A stretch of 64,000 bases of DNA, from NCBI GenBank assembly GCA_977006965.1, contig OZ345362.1, positions 2,542,001-2,606,000 of the forward strand, given 5' to 3'. Origin of the DNA: Phymatolithon calcareum (lineage: Eukaryota > Rhodophyta > Florideophyceae > Hapalidiales). Positions 41,017 to 51,479 of this stretch are shown in pieces (the stretch's first letter is position 1; every line of letters begins with the position of its first letter). Both the position numbers and the translations under genes were made by a program. The notes below the pieces were generated by a model. That model had not been told where the DNA came from. It saw only the letters and a list, made by a program, of their open reading frames with translations, and did no database searches.

Positions 41017-43010
41017 CGGTTCAAAAATATTTCACAATTGTAAGTTCAACTTTTGTTGTTTTACGGTTTCTTCAACTTTCAAGGCATTGAACACTGCACT
41101 CTGTGCTAATCGCTCTTGCCATTATAATCTGTCACCAACCCAACGAGCAATTTCCATCACTTCCTGATGGTAACATCACCAAAAGTATACGGTAGTTTAA
41201 AAAAACACGTCAAGTCTTAGACGAAGAGTCCCTTATCCCTACTCATGCAAGAGCATCTACCGCGCTTCAGCCCTCAGAAATAAGATCTGAACTTCTTTGA
41301 CCTGTCCGTGTCTAAAGATGCACAAGCATAAGGTGTCTCATTGATAAGACCTCATTCCCTTCCCTTCGTGCGCAGTGCTGATGGTCACCCTTTGTCGCCT
41401 ATAAATAGCGCTGAAAAAGCCAATCTGGGTTCATATATAGGAGAATGTCTTGCCAAAGACATCGAACTCTATCAAATGGCGCTAGGCCTCTAACGACAAA
41501 CAGGCCCTGATTTCACATTCGTCTTCAACCTGCTGATTTGCAGAAGCGTACAGTCGCCTCTTTCTTTTCGCATTCGGAAACTGAATATGTGCGTGCAATT
41601 CTGAAGATATGTAGCTGTTATCCAAGGGGCTTTGAATGATCAGGTTTTCAGCGCAGATGTGAATGTTCAAAGAGTCAAGAAGGAGCATGTCTCTTCATGT
41701 ATTCGCTACGGCTGTGTAGCGCCCGCTGTTATGTCGCTGTCCCAAGGCGGTCTCTTTTTCCTCTCGCGACTGTACGCCGCACAACCTGGATCTCGATAGT
41801 CATGCTGCTCGTAGTAGGTGATCTGTTGGGCCATACTTGCACGTGCCTCTCGTGTGTCTATGCGCTGCATCGCTGTCTTTTGCGTAGGTTGTAGTATATA
41901 AGCTAGTTAGTTCCTTCCTCTGAGTAAAGGAAGGTGGGGGAGTTCTGGATTTCGGCTCGATTGCTTGGATCAAGCACGCGCAATGTTCGCCTGACAGTCC
42001 CTTCGACCACGCGGAGTCGGAGCTCTTCCCAACCTTCTTGGACGCAACCGTTTCGGCACGCAAGCCGGTGCGTCGACAACCGCGTTCAAGTTTCCCTTTC
42101 CCTTTTTCGTGCGTCCGTGCGAAGGTCGACGGCCAAGCAATGGTCGCCGCCTAAAGACGGCGTCGTTTTCTCCTTCCTTTCTCTTTTGCCTTTCGTCATG
42201 TCGTAAGCGGCGCAGTGGACGTCCGTTCGACTAGTCTCCACGCTTATTCCTCTCCGTTTCCTCGAAGGCCCGCGTTCGTGTACATACACACGATCGCTGG
42301 AGTTACCGTATGGCAATCTTGCCCGTTTTGTGTTGCAAGTTGCGCTTATCATCTGGACCTAAGTGCTCCTCACGTCGAGCTTCCGAGGCCCTGTTCGGTG
42401 TAGCCTCGCCCTCGTATCTCATCCATTCGACCGCTTGTGTTCCCGCAAAGCTGTGGAGTGTCCTCCGTGACCTGCATTACCGACTTCGCCCTGGTTCAAG
42501 TCGCGTCTATCTCTATTCACCCTCATCTATCTCGTCAAGCTTCTGAAGCCCTGTTCGGCGTAGCCTTGCGCTCGTGTTCTACGTTCACGACCGCTTGCGT
42601 TCCCGCAAAGCCATGGGGTCCTACGATGGTGGACGCCTATTTTGTCCGCTGGTCTGGAGGTTTTGTTTGCTTGTCTTTCTTTCCTTCTCTTTTGTCTTGT
42701 CTCTCCCGCTCTTTTCGTCTCTCTCCTCTCTTGGGCTTTTCTCTCCCATGTGGCGTCGGGTTCTTTGGAGCCTGGCGCTACAGGCTGCTTATCTTAAAAA
42801 TATCCGGTGGGACAGTGAATGCTAATTCCTCATCGCGAACGTGAATGTTCATATAATCGCGCAAGGCTGTAATTGTTCACATTTTTCGCCACAGCAGTGA
42901 AGCCTCTCAGTATTTATTCCGGCTGTGCATGTTCACAATTCTCACGCGGACTGTGAATGTTCACAGAATGCATTCCGGATGCTTTGAATGTTCACAGTAT
43001 GCATTCAGGC
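41017..43010 (+). repeat. repeat block X, copy 1 (contains the solo LTR)
   Basis: Excluding the LTR, this follows 49853-50680 block by block: AATCGGTT.AAAATATTTCAC, CTTATCCCTACTC, GTGCACAAGCATAAGG-type, CTGCTGAT.TGCAGAAGC, AATTCTGAAGATATG, TTATCTT.AAATAT and a series of GTGAATGTTCAC-like palindromes at the 3' end (42848-43005). No gene was recognised. It is a duplicated non-coding block or unclassified element. Confidence 0.7.
41715..42782 (+). mobile_element. solo LTR, 1,068 bp, with 5-bp target duplication
   Basis: The sequence begins TGTAGCGCC and ends GGCGCTACA, a 9-bp inverted terminus of the TG...CA type. It is flanked by GGCTG on both sides (41710-41714, 42783-42787). The sister block X at 49.9-50.7 kb lacks it and shows the uninterrupted site TTCGCTAAGGTTGTTTATC. 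A TATA-like TATATAAG lies at about 41896. Inside, a ~158-bp segment is duplicated in tandem (GAGGCCCTGTTCGGTGTAGC at about 42386 and GAAGCCCTGTTCGGCGTAGC at about 42544). No internal retrotransposon genes are present, so it is a recombination-derived solo LTR. Confidence 0.88.
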
Positions 43011-43034
43011 CTTGAAGGACCCCACTATCGATGT

Positions 43035-43290
43035 CGTATTGTGCTCCAGAGACATACGATGGAGTTTGCTCGGACACATCCTTAGAGTGGACGAAAGTCG
43101 CTTGGTTCGTTAAGGGCTACTTCACAGTGTCCGACCAACCCCAGATTCAATATTTGGCGACGTCCCCGACCTCGACGTGCAAGCAGAAGTCAAACTCGCG
43201 GAAAATAGATTAGAATGGAAGAAACTCAGGCCCTCAAAGTGCTGCTCGTCCCGCAAGGGGAATACGCAAAATGAATGAATGAATCAGTCC
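43035..43290 (+). pseudogene. LINE 3' fragment (GHILR type) with ATGA tail
   Basis: From about 43045 the frame gives RRWSLLGHILRVDESRL, the conserved sequence near the C-terminus of many RT-encoding LINEs (GHvlRm...RL). After further coding-like sequence (DLDVQAEVKLAENRLEWKKL) it ends at AAAATGAATGAATGAATCAG, a 4-bp repeat tail. The upstream RT is missing. The tail differs from LINE-A (AAAG) and LINE-B, so it is another family, possibly LINE-C of 27.7 kb. Confidence 0.65.
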
Positions 43291-43379
43291 TTGAATATTC
43301 AAAATATGAATTCCAGATCTGTATGATAACATTATTCATTTTGGCCGTTTTCTGGATTGATCGAGTAACTAGTTCGTCA

Positions 43380-44960
43380 CATTGCACATAAACGATCACG
43401 TCTCACATCTGATCTAATTTCGCAATCGCCGTTCATGACGGCCGAAAAAATCAAACAATCGGTCGCGGCAGCGCTTCTCCACACCCTACCGACTGCGTTT
43501 GATAACGTAAGCCCGCTCGAGAGAAGTTTTATCGTCATGATTTTAAATCCCACGTTTTCTCTATCCGCTTCACTGCCCGTCGATTTCTGATTGCTCGAAC
43601 GTCCAAGAAGCCGCAGAGTGCGCGGCTCCACCCTGGTATTTGCATCGACGGCCATCATCTGGAGCTGGAGGATTGGTTCGGATCTGTGGCCTCAATACTC
43701 GAAGATCTCCTCCACACGGCAAAGCTGTAATTCGTAGAAATGGCGTCTGGACCACTTTCGCAACCACTCCAGCCGTTTTGTTTATGGCGGCCGAAAAATC
43801 AATCATTGAATAGCAGCAGCGCTTTTCCACATGCTACCCACCGCGTTCGCAGAGCCACAAAACGCGCGGCTGCAGCCCGTCCTCTCCACCCTTTTATTTT
43901 ATCGACTGCCATAAGCTTGAGCTGGAGTATTGCTGCATTTCGAATTGATGGTCTCGATATACGGAACTTCATTCCTCACCGCAGAGTTGTGGTTCGTCGT
44001 AACATCGTTTGTGGCAGTTTAAGTTTCTTCCGTTCGCTGTTCATCTCAGCTCTGGTAAAACATGGCGTTCAAACGCGAGGACCACTACCATTTTTCACCG
44101 TGTGAGCAAGCGCCAAAAGTGTGTGGCTATCAAAAGCGGCTTCATGTACATTGACAAGCCGATACTAAGCGCTTCATACGGAGAAGAGCATCGGCGTTTC
44201 CCGAAAGCGTAACTTGTGCCATTTCACTCAGGATATTGCTGAGCCTGGGTCCATATACTGGTATGTTTGATTTCGAGCAAGCCATGAAATTGAAATCTGC
44301 TGACACTTGTGCTCGGATTTTTTGAAGTTCATCTCATTGGCATCAAATTGCGGTGGAACTTAAGACTAATGTTCGCTATGGTTTCGGCAATCGGAAATCA
44401 GTTCATCATTTGATAGTTACGGCAGTTGTATATGTCGTGGGCCGGTCAGTCTCGGGCTTCGTGATACTTCTTTACGATGCGGATGAATCTATGGTCCTGG
44501 TTCGGCAGTATTGGATGAATTTGCGAGATTCCTCCATGTGTTGGGAAATGTACAATGAACCACCCACCGTCTTTCTATCAAGAGCGCCGTCCTCTAGTTT
44601 GATTGGAAGTACACGAAGATATTTCCAGTTTTTCTTTGTTGGTAACGCGGCCTTTGTGTCTTTGTCGTTGGCAATCGTAATTGACGAACTATGCATGGAC
44701 GCAAAGGCGTTGACATTTGCAGCAGGCGTCGAACTTCTGGAGAAAGAATTTTGCTTTTCATCGCAAGATAATTCCTGAATCTGGTGCTTCCGCATGGCAT
44801 GTTTTCATTTCCAGCAACCGATGACTATGTCATACGCTGACTCTTTTGCCTCGCGGATGTATGTTGTGGCGGGGCAGGAACCAAATGCACATTTCTTTGT
44901 CAACGTATTGTGCCACTATGAATATTTGCGGTTCTCGTGACGAATTTCGTGCATAGTTCG
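43380..44960 (+). repeat. repeat block Y, copy 1
   Basis: It corresponds in reverse orientation to 51480-52960. Shared landmarks are CGGCCGAAAAAxTCAA, GCAGCGCTT.TCCAC, GCATCGACGGCC.TCA, CTTTCGCAACCACTCCA and, in the last third, the cassette amplified at 55.0-56.96 kb. The CGGCCGAAAAA module occurs twice, about 358 bp apart (43440, 43797). An ORF at 44353-44778 (141 aa) includes FFVGNAA and EKEFCFSSQDN, a peptide also encoded by the 55-kb cassettes. Confidence 0.65.
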
Positions 44961-45575
44961 TGATAACGTTCGTCCATTACCTGGGGCGAGCTATAAATTA
45001 AGAATGCATGCATTGGTATGTTATCGTTTCGAGTAAGCAAAAACAAAAAATAGCTGTGGATATGAACGAAAATCAAAGCCCTGTAATCCAAATAAAGTCG
45101 AGAAACACAGACTTTGTGCAGTCATGTGGATTCTCGGTCGTTTCACCCCTCGCGAAACCCCTCGGCGTATATCAACAACGACAGTGAACTCGGGACGATG
45201 TTGCTGGAAACCCTTCAACGCAACCTAACGCAACCACAGATGGATGACAGAGCAGAAGAGGAAGTGCATCAAGCGATGGACACATTTATGATTTTTTTAG
45301 TAGTATTTATTAAACGCTCTCAGTAACACTCTTTAGACTGTAAGGGAGATGCGTTTCAGTTGCTACAGCCTTGTAGCATAGTATAACATTCATATATGCT
45401 TCTTCCGCAATCTTGTATATCGTGGCCCTAGCTGCAAAAACCCACATCGGACGGATGTGGGAAAAGCTTAGAGTCCTCTATGCGCTCAGCGGCGATTCGA
45501 GCTCTCAATTCTTATCCTTTGTTTCAGTCGAAAAAACAGAGTGACAGAAGGAATCACCCCTCTTCTTCTCGTCTC
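44961..45575. other. no recognisable gene
   Basis: Short ORFs only. A short direct repeat CATCGGACGGATGTGGG lies near 45445. Confidence 0.25.
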
Positions 45576-45577
45576 CT

Positions 45578-46327
45578 CTATTCCATGTCCTCGTAAAAGG
45601 CACTGGTAAAGAAGAGTAGCTGGTCCAGTGCTTCTTCGGTCTTCTTGGTCTCTTCTCCGGTCAGCTGGTATCTCGCCAAAGACGTTTCAACCGTGTGCAA
45701 TAGCCTTGATATGATTTCGCCAAATTTGTCTTCTAGTAGTATCGTGCTCAGTGGGGGAAATCTCCCAAACGCCCACTTCACCGCCAATTGACGATGACGT
45801 ACTTTCGGAAGCCTTAAAATCACTGGAATTGCTCCGACTATATCGTACGGTATCTTTCTCTTTCGGCTTGATTCCAAAGACTCCCCTTCATCATTGAAGA
45901 GTGATGCTTTCAGGGATCCTGCCGACATTCCTTGCTTAAGATACTCCAAGGCCTTCTCGAACTGCTCATGCCTTAGCATTGCTGCCATGTCCCGACACAC
46001 CCATTGCAATTCATCCACGTCTCTGCAATCCTTTGGGACGGCCAGTAGGCTCTCTTTTTTTGTCTTGGCTCTCACGAGCATTTTGAGCGCTAAAACCATT
46101 CTCCTGTCTTCAGCTGCTTGGATGCGACAGAGAAGACGAAGTCTTGCAGACCGGTTTTTCGCGATTGGTCCAAGGACTTGAGAGAAAAAAGTCCTCTCTA
46201 CTTCTTCAATAGCTGTCTGGATTCTCGGCGTCCAAGGTGTTAGATGCATGGCATACTCCCATCTTGGCTGTATCAGTGCCTTGTATACCTTGATAGCTTT
46301 AAGCGCGTTAATACCGCGCCTACACAT
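45578..46327 (-). pseudogene. LINE-B reverse transcriptase C-terminal half, open but 5'-truncated
   Basis: This is an uninterrupted 249-codon frame. The N-terminal part (INALKAIKVYKALIQPRWEY, AMHLTPWTPRIQTAIEEVER) is the RT thumb region. SARLRLLCRIQAAEDRRMV matches RLRLQCRIIAAFHRRE of the 48-kb copy. The C-terminal domain LPKVRHRQLAVKWAFGRFPP matches RHRILCERWF of the plus-strand copies at 7.5 and 31.2 kb. The catalytic RT palm is missing. The frame starts abruptly at 46327 next to an unrelated repeat (46385-46490), as expected for a 5'-truncated insertion. The clean frame over 750 bp suggests a younger copy than the others. Confidence 0.8.
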
Positions 46328-46384
46328 TTATGATGCTAGAAGTCGAGATGAAAGAGGAGAAGATGGCGTGACGATGGAGGCAAT

Positions 46385-46490
46385 ACGTTGTAGTCTACGC
46401 CGGAAGGGTTGCAGCGCATTGTGAAGCTGCTCTGGTGTTGGCGTGCGCCGACGTTGAGCGCTCCTAAAATAGAAAAAAAATTCTGGCCCC
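46385..46490 (+). repeat. dispersed repeat shared with 11140-11262
   Basis: See the 11.1-kb copy. The blocks TTGTAGTCTACGCCGGAAGG, GGTTGCAGCGCATTG and GTGTTGGCGTGCGCCGACG are in the same order and orientation. Confidence 0.55.
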
Positions 46491-46494
46491 ATTA

Positions 46495-47690
46495 GGGGAA
46501 TAGGAAAATGTATGAATTAAATGTCTTATATGTCATAAAACCATCTAAGGACAGAGCTACAGGATACTACCGCGAGGAGGTAAGTATACTCCAAAGGATG
46601 ACGCCTAATCGTTTACGATTCAACTTGTGCCCACGGAAAATCTCCAACTCATCGCACTCCAGAAGATCTTGTGACGAGGAAGAAGTGAATTAAACATGAG
46701 TGGAATACATAGTTGGCGCGTTATCTTAAAGTTGGCTCGCGAAAGAAAGCCAATATGCACATGCGAGGAAAAATGTCAGCCACCGTACATCTCTTCAATG
46801 GAGAGCCGACAAGAAATTGTTCTAGAGGACTGTAATGGCAGGTTTGAGTTACGTAGATTGGAGAAGCTTGCCGTACCTCTGTAAGGACTGCGGCATTGTT
46901 GCACTGGCAAAGGGTGTTCATCGAGGTGGATATTTTTATATTCGACTTGATGTACAGTAGATACATACTGCATCTGCAGGAATATTTGAGCTAATTAGAT
47001 CTGACTGCAAAAGGTGTAGGAAGCATGGATCGATGTGAGTTTCCTACAATCTCCCGTTGTCTGTTTAGCACTTGACAGGCTTATCATAGCGCTAAATAGC
47101 GTGGCCTACAATTTCCACTTCGTGTTCTTGGGGCAGGTCTCCTGGATTTCTTCTTGCTCTGAGAAGGAGTTTTTAGACATGAGAATAGACATCTCGCATT
47201 GGGCGTGATTGAGTGCGCGATCTTCTGATCTCTTGACGGGGGTATGGGAAGCGATAGAATAGCCAGTGGGTGCACAGGAGCCGGAGACGGAGGAAGGATG
47301 GGAGTTCGATCCGCATTGGATGGAGGGGGCGTCTGCCTTCACCGCCAAGCGATAGTGCCGGTAGACAAAGTTTCCACTCATCTCTTGCTATTTCCAGAGT
47401 TATTTTCCTTACGTCAGTTTCAGCGTCGACATTTCTTGTGATCAATTCCGTCGTATTGCATACGATGTCCTTGAAGTGGAAGGATTTCTATATGAACAAT
47501 AATTTGTTGATGTTAGTTTATTCTGACATTGGAAGTACTGATAAACTGTTGGATGGACCATGGGTGGGCAATGTCAGTCATATCCGTCATACTCCCTTCC
47601 ACGCTTATCTGCCCGAATCTCACTCCGCTTAGCCTTCCTCATCGCAGCTTTACACTTCACTGCTCAAATGGTGCAGCCCGCGTCCAGCAC
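46495..47690. other. no recognisable gene
   Basis: Short ORFs only. 47106-47445 (minus) and 47270-47632 (plus) overlap and show no motif. Confidence 0.25.
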
Positions 47691-47699
47691 AACTACCAC

Positions 47700-48130
47700 A
47701 TCAAATACCAGTACGATCGTGAATGTTAACAATTTTCGATACGGCTGCATGCTCGCATTTCGCAATGAGAATCTGCATGCTCACATTATTTGCTAACATT
47801 GTTAATGTTCATATTTTTCAGTACTGGCGTGGATGTTCAAATTATCTTTTTGGGCTTTCAATGCTCACACTTTGCAGTACGGGTGTGAATGTTCAATATA
47901 CCTTGTTGGACTGTGAATGTTCACATTTTCAGTATGGGTGTGAGTGTTCGAAGTACTTTTTTGGACTGTGAATCTTCACATTTTTCAGTACGAGAGTGAA
48001 CGTTCAAAGTACGTTTTTGGACTGTGAATCTTCACACTTTTCAGTACTGGTGTGAATGTTCACAATACTTAGGTGGACCACAAATGTTCACTATTTTCTA
48101 TATGGTAGTGAATGCTCACATTATTCAGCA
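47700..48130 (+). repeat. ~55-bp minisatellite built on GTGAATGTTCAC
   Basis: Units read approximately TTGGACTGTGAATGTTCACA, TTTTTCAGTACGGGTGTGAA, TGTTCAAAGTACTTT. GGACTGTGAAT or its variant falls at 47908, 47963, 48019 and 48074, giving a 55-56-bp period. The palindrome GTGAATGTTCAC is the best conserved part. The left half is more degenerate. Related palindromes occur singly at 42848-43005, 49620-49640 and 50548-50670. Confidence 0.8.
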
Positions 48131-48145
48131 CTTTTGTGGGTTTTT

Positions 48146-49410
48146 CTAAATTTTTATTTTTAAAGCCCTACAGTCATACAAATATATGGGCAAGGCTTCC
48201 TCAGGAGCTACCCAGAGTACGGCGTCTCTTATATCAATGCTCTCTCTTTTCTTTGCCAGAGAAGTTGATCGAAGTTCTTCTCCAGTGTGGTTCGATATTA
48301 TGTGCTTCATCGCTTGATAAAATGATGCTCTGGTCTCCATTGCTGCCAAGTCGTTACTTCTCTTTGGCAGTTACTCTGGAACTTTCTCTCAGTCGCCTTT
48401 GTACCTCTCAACGTTTTGAATGCTCATATTTCCCGACGATGGAAAGCAGCTATGATTCGACATTGGAGACGGAGTCTATCCGTTTTTCCTCGTGGCAGTG
48501 GCCCAAAAACTTGTCTCTTCGCTCCAATTCCTTGACGGTGTTCTGTCAACAGTGGTAGGTGCCTAGCATACTCTAAACGCCGCTGAATTAATGCCTTGTA
48601 TTCGGAGATGCGTTTATGTGTACCAAATCCCTTTTTGAGTACTCCAAGTGCACGCAGCTCGTACAGAGTGGTGTTTGCCTTCTCAAGGCTCTGCAGAATC
48701 TGTGCTTCTGTAAATCCATCAGGTCCTAGGGATAATCCGAGGTACGTAACTTCTGGGACATGTGCGAGGGCCTTATTAGCCAGCTTGAATATCACGCCCG
48801 ACGTCTCTCACGATTCAAGTACCTTGTTTCTTCCATGCTCCGCTTTCCATGCCATTCCGCGCTCTTAGGCCTAATGAGTGGCTCGGTCTAGAAACCCATG
48901 CAGAGCGGAAGGTGATGTCTCCAGAAGAATTATATCGTCTGCCAAGAGAAGTGAAGGGACGTCGGCCCAAGCTCGGGGCACGTCTCCTATACGTACCGAG
49001 AACACATCCATGAAGCTGCTGTACAGATTTGGACTGTAAGGGGACCTAAAACCCGGTTCTTGTCGGCATCACCGATGGTTGGCACCCAAGATGGTATCAA
49101 GTATACTTCGGCCACAGCTCATAACTGTGGTGACTGTACTTTCAGTTCTGCCACACAGCGTTGTTGACATTTCAATAGCTCCGTGGATCTTAGCATGGTC
49201 AGTACTTTTCCCGTTTTTGAGCCCAAGTTTGAACCAGTGGTTGAAGTATACATTGTGGAGAGTACTGTCGATTGCAGTTTCAATAACTTCAATGCATGAC
49301 TCAGGAGGGATATTGGGCGATTTCCAGGCTCATCGTATGACCTATTTTTGTTTATGGAGACCAGCAAGGCCACTGGCATGTCGACATACCTTCCGCCGGC
49401 TTCCCATAGA
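48146..49410 (-). pseudogene. LINE-B reverse transcriptase, near complete RT domain, decayed
   Basis: Read from right to left, 49379 down gives ALLVSINKNRSYDEPGNRPI and SLLSHALKLLK, the first RT motifs (K..d.p.nRPIsLLs). At 48934-48942 the frame has LLLADDIILLETS, the catalytic A/FADD motif. 48795-48424 gives VTYLGLSLGPDGFTEAQILQ, LRALGVLKKGF and YKALIQRRLEYARHL (motif E and thumb). The 3' end reads VAPEEALPIYLYDCRALKIK and stops at 48146 next to the minisatellite. Several frameshifts separate these pieces, and the motif A/B region (48980-49120) is badly eroded. No RNase H is seen. This is the fullest LINE-B copy and links the fragments at 6.5, 13.1, 30.7, 31.0 and 45.6 kb. Confidence 0.8.
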
Positions 49411-49852
49411 ACTTCTGTGACTGTTCACATTAATCTGTAAGACAGCGGCACAGTCGGGGACACCGGCACTTTAATTAACGACCTTGAGCGGGTTACAGGA
49501 ATCAAGACGGGGAGGAAGATACTTTGTGCCCCGTTCCAACGTCTCGCACTGTCCTCCAACTACTGTTAAAGCTCATGGCTACCGATGTGAATGACGAAAA
49601 TATTGGCTCTCCACAATAATCGCTCCCGCAGTGAATGTTCAAAACATTGGCTACTTCTTGGAATGTCTACAGGAATTGCTACTGAGGTAATTGTATACAA
49701 TAATGGCCACGGGTTTGAATGATAAAAATTCGCAAAAGGTGACGATTTCGCGCAAGCAACATTTGTCCATGTAAGAAGCGTTCCTGGAGCTGAAATAGGG
49801 GTGTCAGATCGACCCTGCCAAAACTGTACCAGATAAGCCATCATCATTTACC

Positions 49853-50680
49853 CCAATCGGTTTAAAATATTTCACAATTCTATTGTTGTCGAACAGATCA
49901 TCAACCTTCACCGCATCGAATATTGCACTTTGTGCCAACCGTTCTCGCCATTGTAGTCTGTTGCCAGCCTAAAGAGCTCTTTCCACATTCGCGGCTGCCG
50001 AGCCCACCGTCTCCGAAGTGTTAGTTCAAAAATCTCAAGTCTAGTCTGATACGAAAAGCCCCTTATCCCTACTCCGGCACGTGAACCTACCGCGCAGCAG
50101 CCCTCAGATATACGACCTGCACCCCTTTCACCTGTCCAAAGGTGCACAAGCATAAGGCGTCGCATTGATAAGACCTCATTATGGCCATCCTCCGTCGGCG
50201 TTAGATAGCTCAGGAAAAGCCAATCGACGTCCACAGCGCCGACAATGGAGCGCGACAAAAATCGAATTCTATGCAATGGCGATACCCTTCTACCGAAAAA
50301 CAGGCTCTCATTTCATATTCGGCTTTGACCTGCTGATATGCAGAAGCACACAGTCGCCTCTTTCCTTTTGCATTCGGAATGTGACCATCTGCGCACAATT
50401 CTGAAGATATGCAGCTTTTTGCAACATCCAGGGGGCTGAAAATGATCTCATTTTCAGCACGGATATGTATATTCATAGAGTCAAGAACAACGGTGACTGT
50501 TTACGTTATTCGCTAAGGTTGTTTATCTTGAAATATTCGGCGAGACAGTGAATGTTCACTTTTCTAATTACAAATGTGAATATTCATTGAATCGCGTAGA
50601 GCAGTGATTGTTCACAATTTCCGCCATGGCTGTGAAGCCTCACTCTATTCATTCCCGCTGTGAATGTTCATAATAGACAC
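49853..50680 (+). repeat. repeat block X, copy 2 (empty of the LTR)
   Basis: It is homologous to 41017-43010 outside the LTR. At about 50506-50525 it shows the uninterrupted sequence TTCGCTAAGGTTGTTTATCT, where copy 1 carries the 1,068-bp LTR and a GGCTG duplication. The 3' end has GTGAATGTTCAC palindromes (50548, 50659). Confidence 0.7.
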
Positions 50681-50750
50681 TATTTCTGAACAATACCCTT
50701 TTCGAAAAACACCCTTTGTCGGCCCAGCAAGGCGAGAGACGGACCGTCTT

Positions 50751-50813
50751 CTGAGAAAATCGCCATAACTCTGCACCGTCTGAGACGGTGCAGAGGTATG
50801 GCGATCTTCTCAG
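50751..50813. repeat. ~30-bp hairpin
   Basis: CTGAGAA.ATCGCCATA.CTCTGCACCGTCT on the left is followed at once by GAGACGGTGCAGAGGTATGG, CGATCTTCTCAG. The arms are complementary with two mismatches and almost no loop. Confidence 0.7.
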
Positions 50814-51475
50814 ATTGCCCTCTTCAATCGTGCCATCATCAATCTCTTGAGATCATACACTGCGTGCAGTCCACCGATGATGGCATACAAGCCTCTACAG
50901 TACAATTAGCGCCGGTGACCCGCATGAGTCGATACCCATTGTTATGTCGCAGCAGCACATCCGGTGGGAGCGGGAAAGCCCCCACGCGCGATGACATCCG
51001 GGCGTTGATCGACATCGCTAACGAGTGTCTTGGATCCGCAACCAGTGGCAGTGCCGATCCATGTCGTTCGACGCCGTCTCGAGGCGCAACCAGCGGCATT
51101 TGAGAAGCCGCCACGCGCTAAGACGCTCCCGCGACAACCTAAATCGAACGACAGTGCCTGGGCGCCACAACCGGTGGCCGCCTGGAAGGACCCCTAGGCG
51201 CGTGACGACTGGTCCAAGGACGCCTTCCGGACGCTCTCCATGTGACCCTCTCAACATGTTGCGCCACGCGACGCCGCGCTGCGACAGGCCGAGACTCTGT
51301 GGGTCACATTCACAGGCGCGCACACCAGGCGGCGGTTGAAAACGCAGCGCCACACAGCGCAGAGTCGAAACCTTGCGCGACAGTCTCGCTGGCACGCACA
51401 GTCGCCAGGAACTGCTCCAGAGTCCGAGCCTCGCCGATCAAAACCCCCTGAATCACGTCTGAAGCTGGAGAATGA
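50814..51475. other. GC-rich stretch without a recognised gene
   Basis: ORFs of 101-125 aa overlap on opposite strands (50798-51103 plus, 51025-51339 plus, 51018-51395 minus). All are Arg/Pro/Ser-rich, which is what GC-rich non-coding DNA gives. No motif was recognised. Confidence 0.3.
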
Positions 51476-51479
51476 AGCT

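Noticed and set aside
51018-51395. 125-codon minus-strand ORF in GC-rich DNA
   Set aside because: It overlaps equally long plus-strand ORFs. Arg/Pro-rich composition is expected from GC-rich random sequence.
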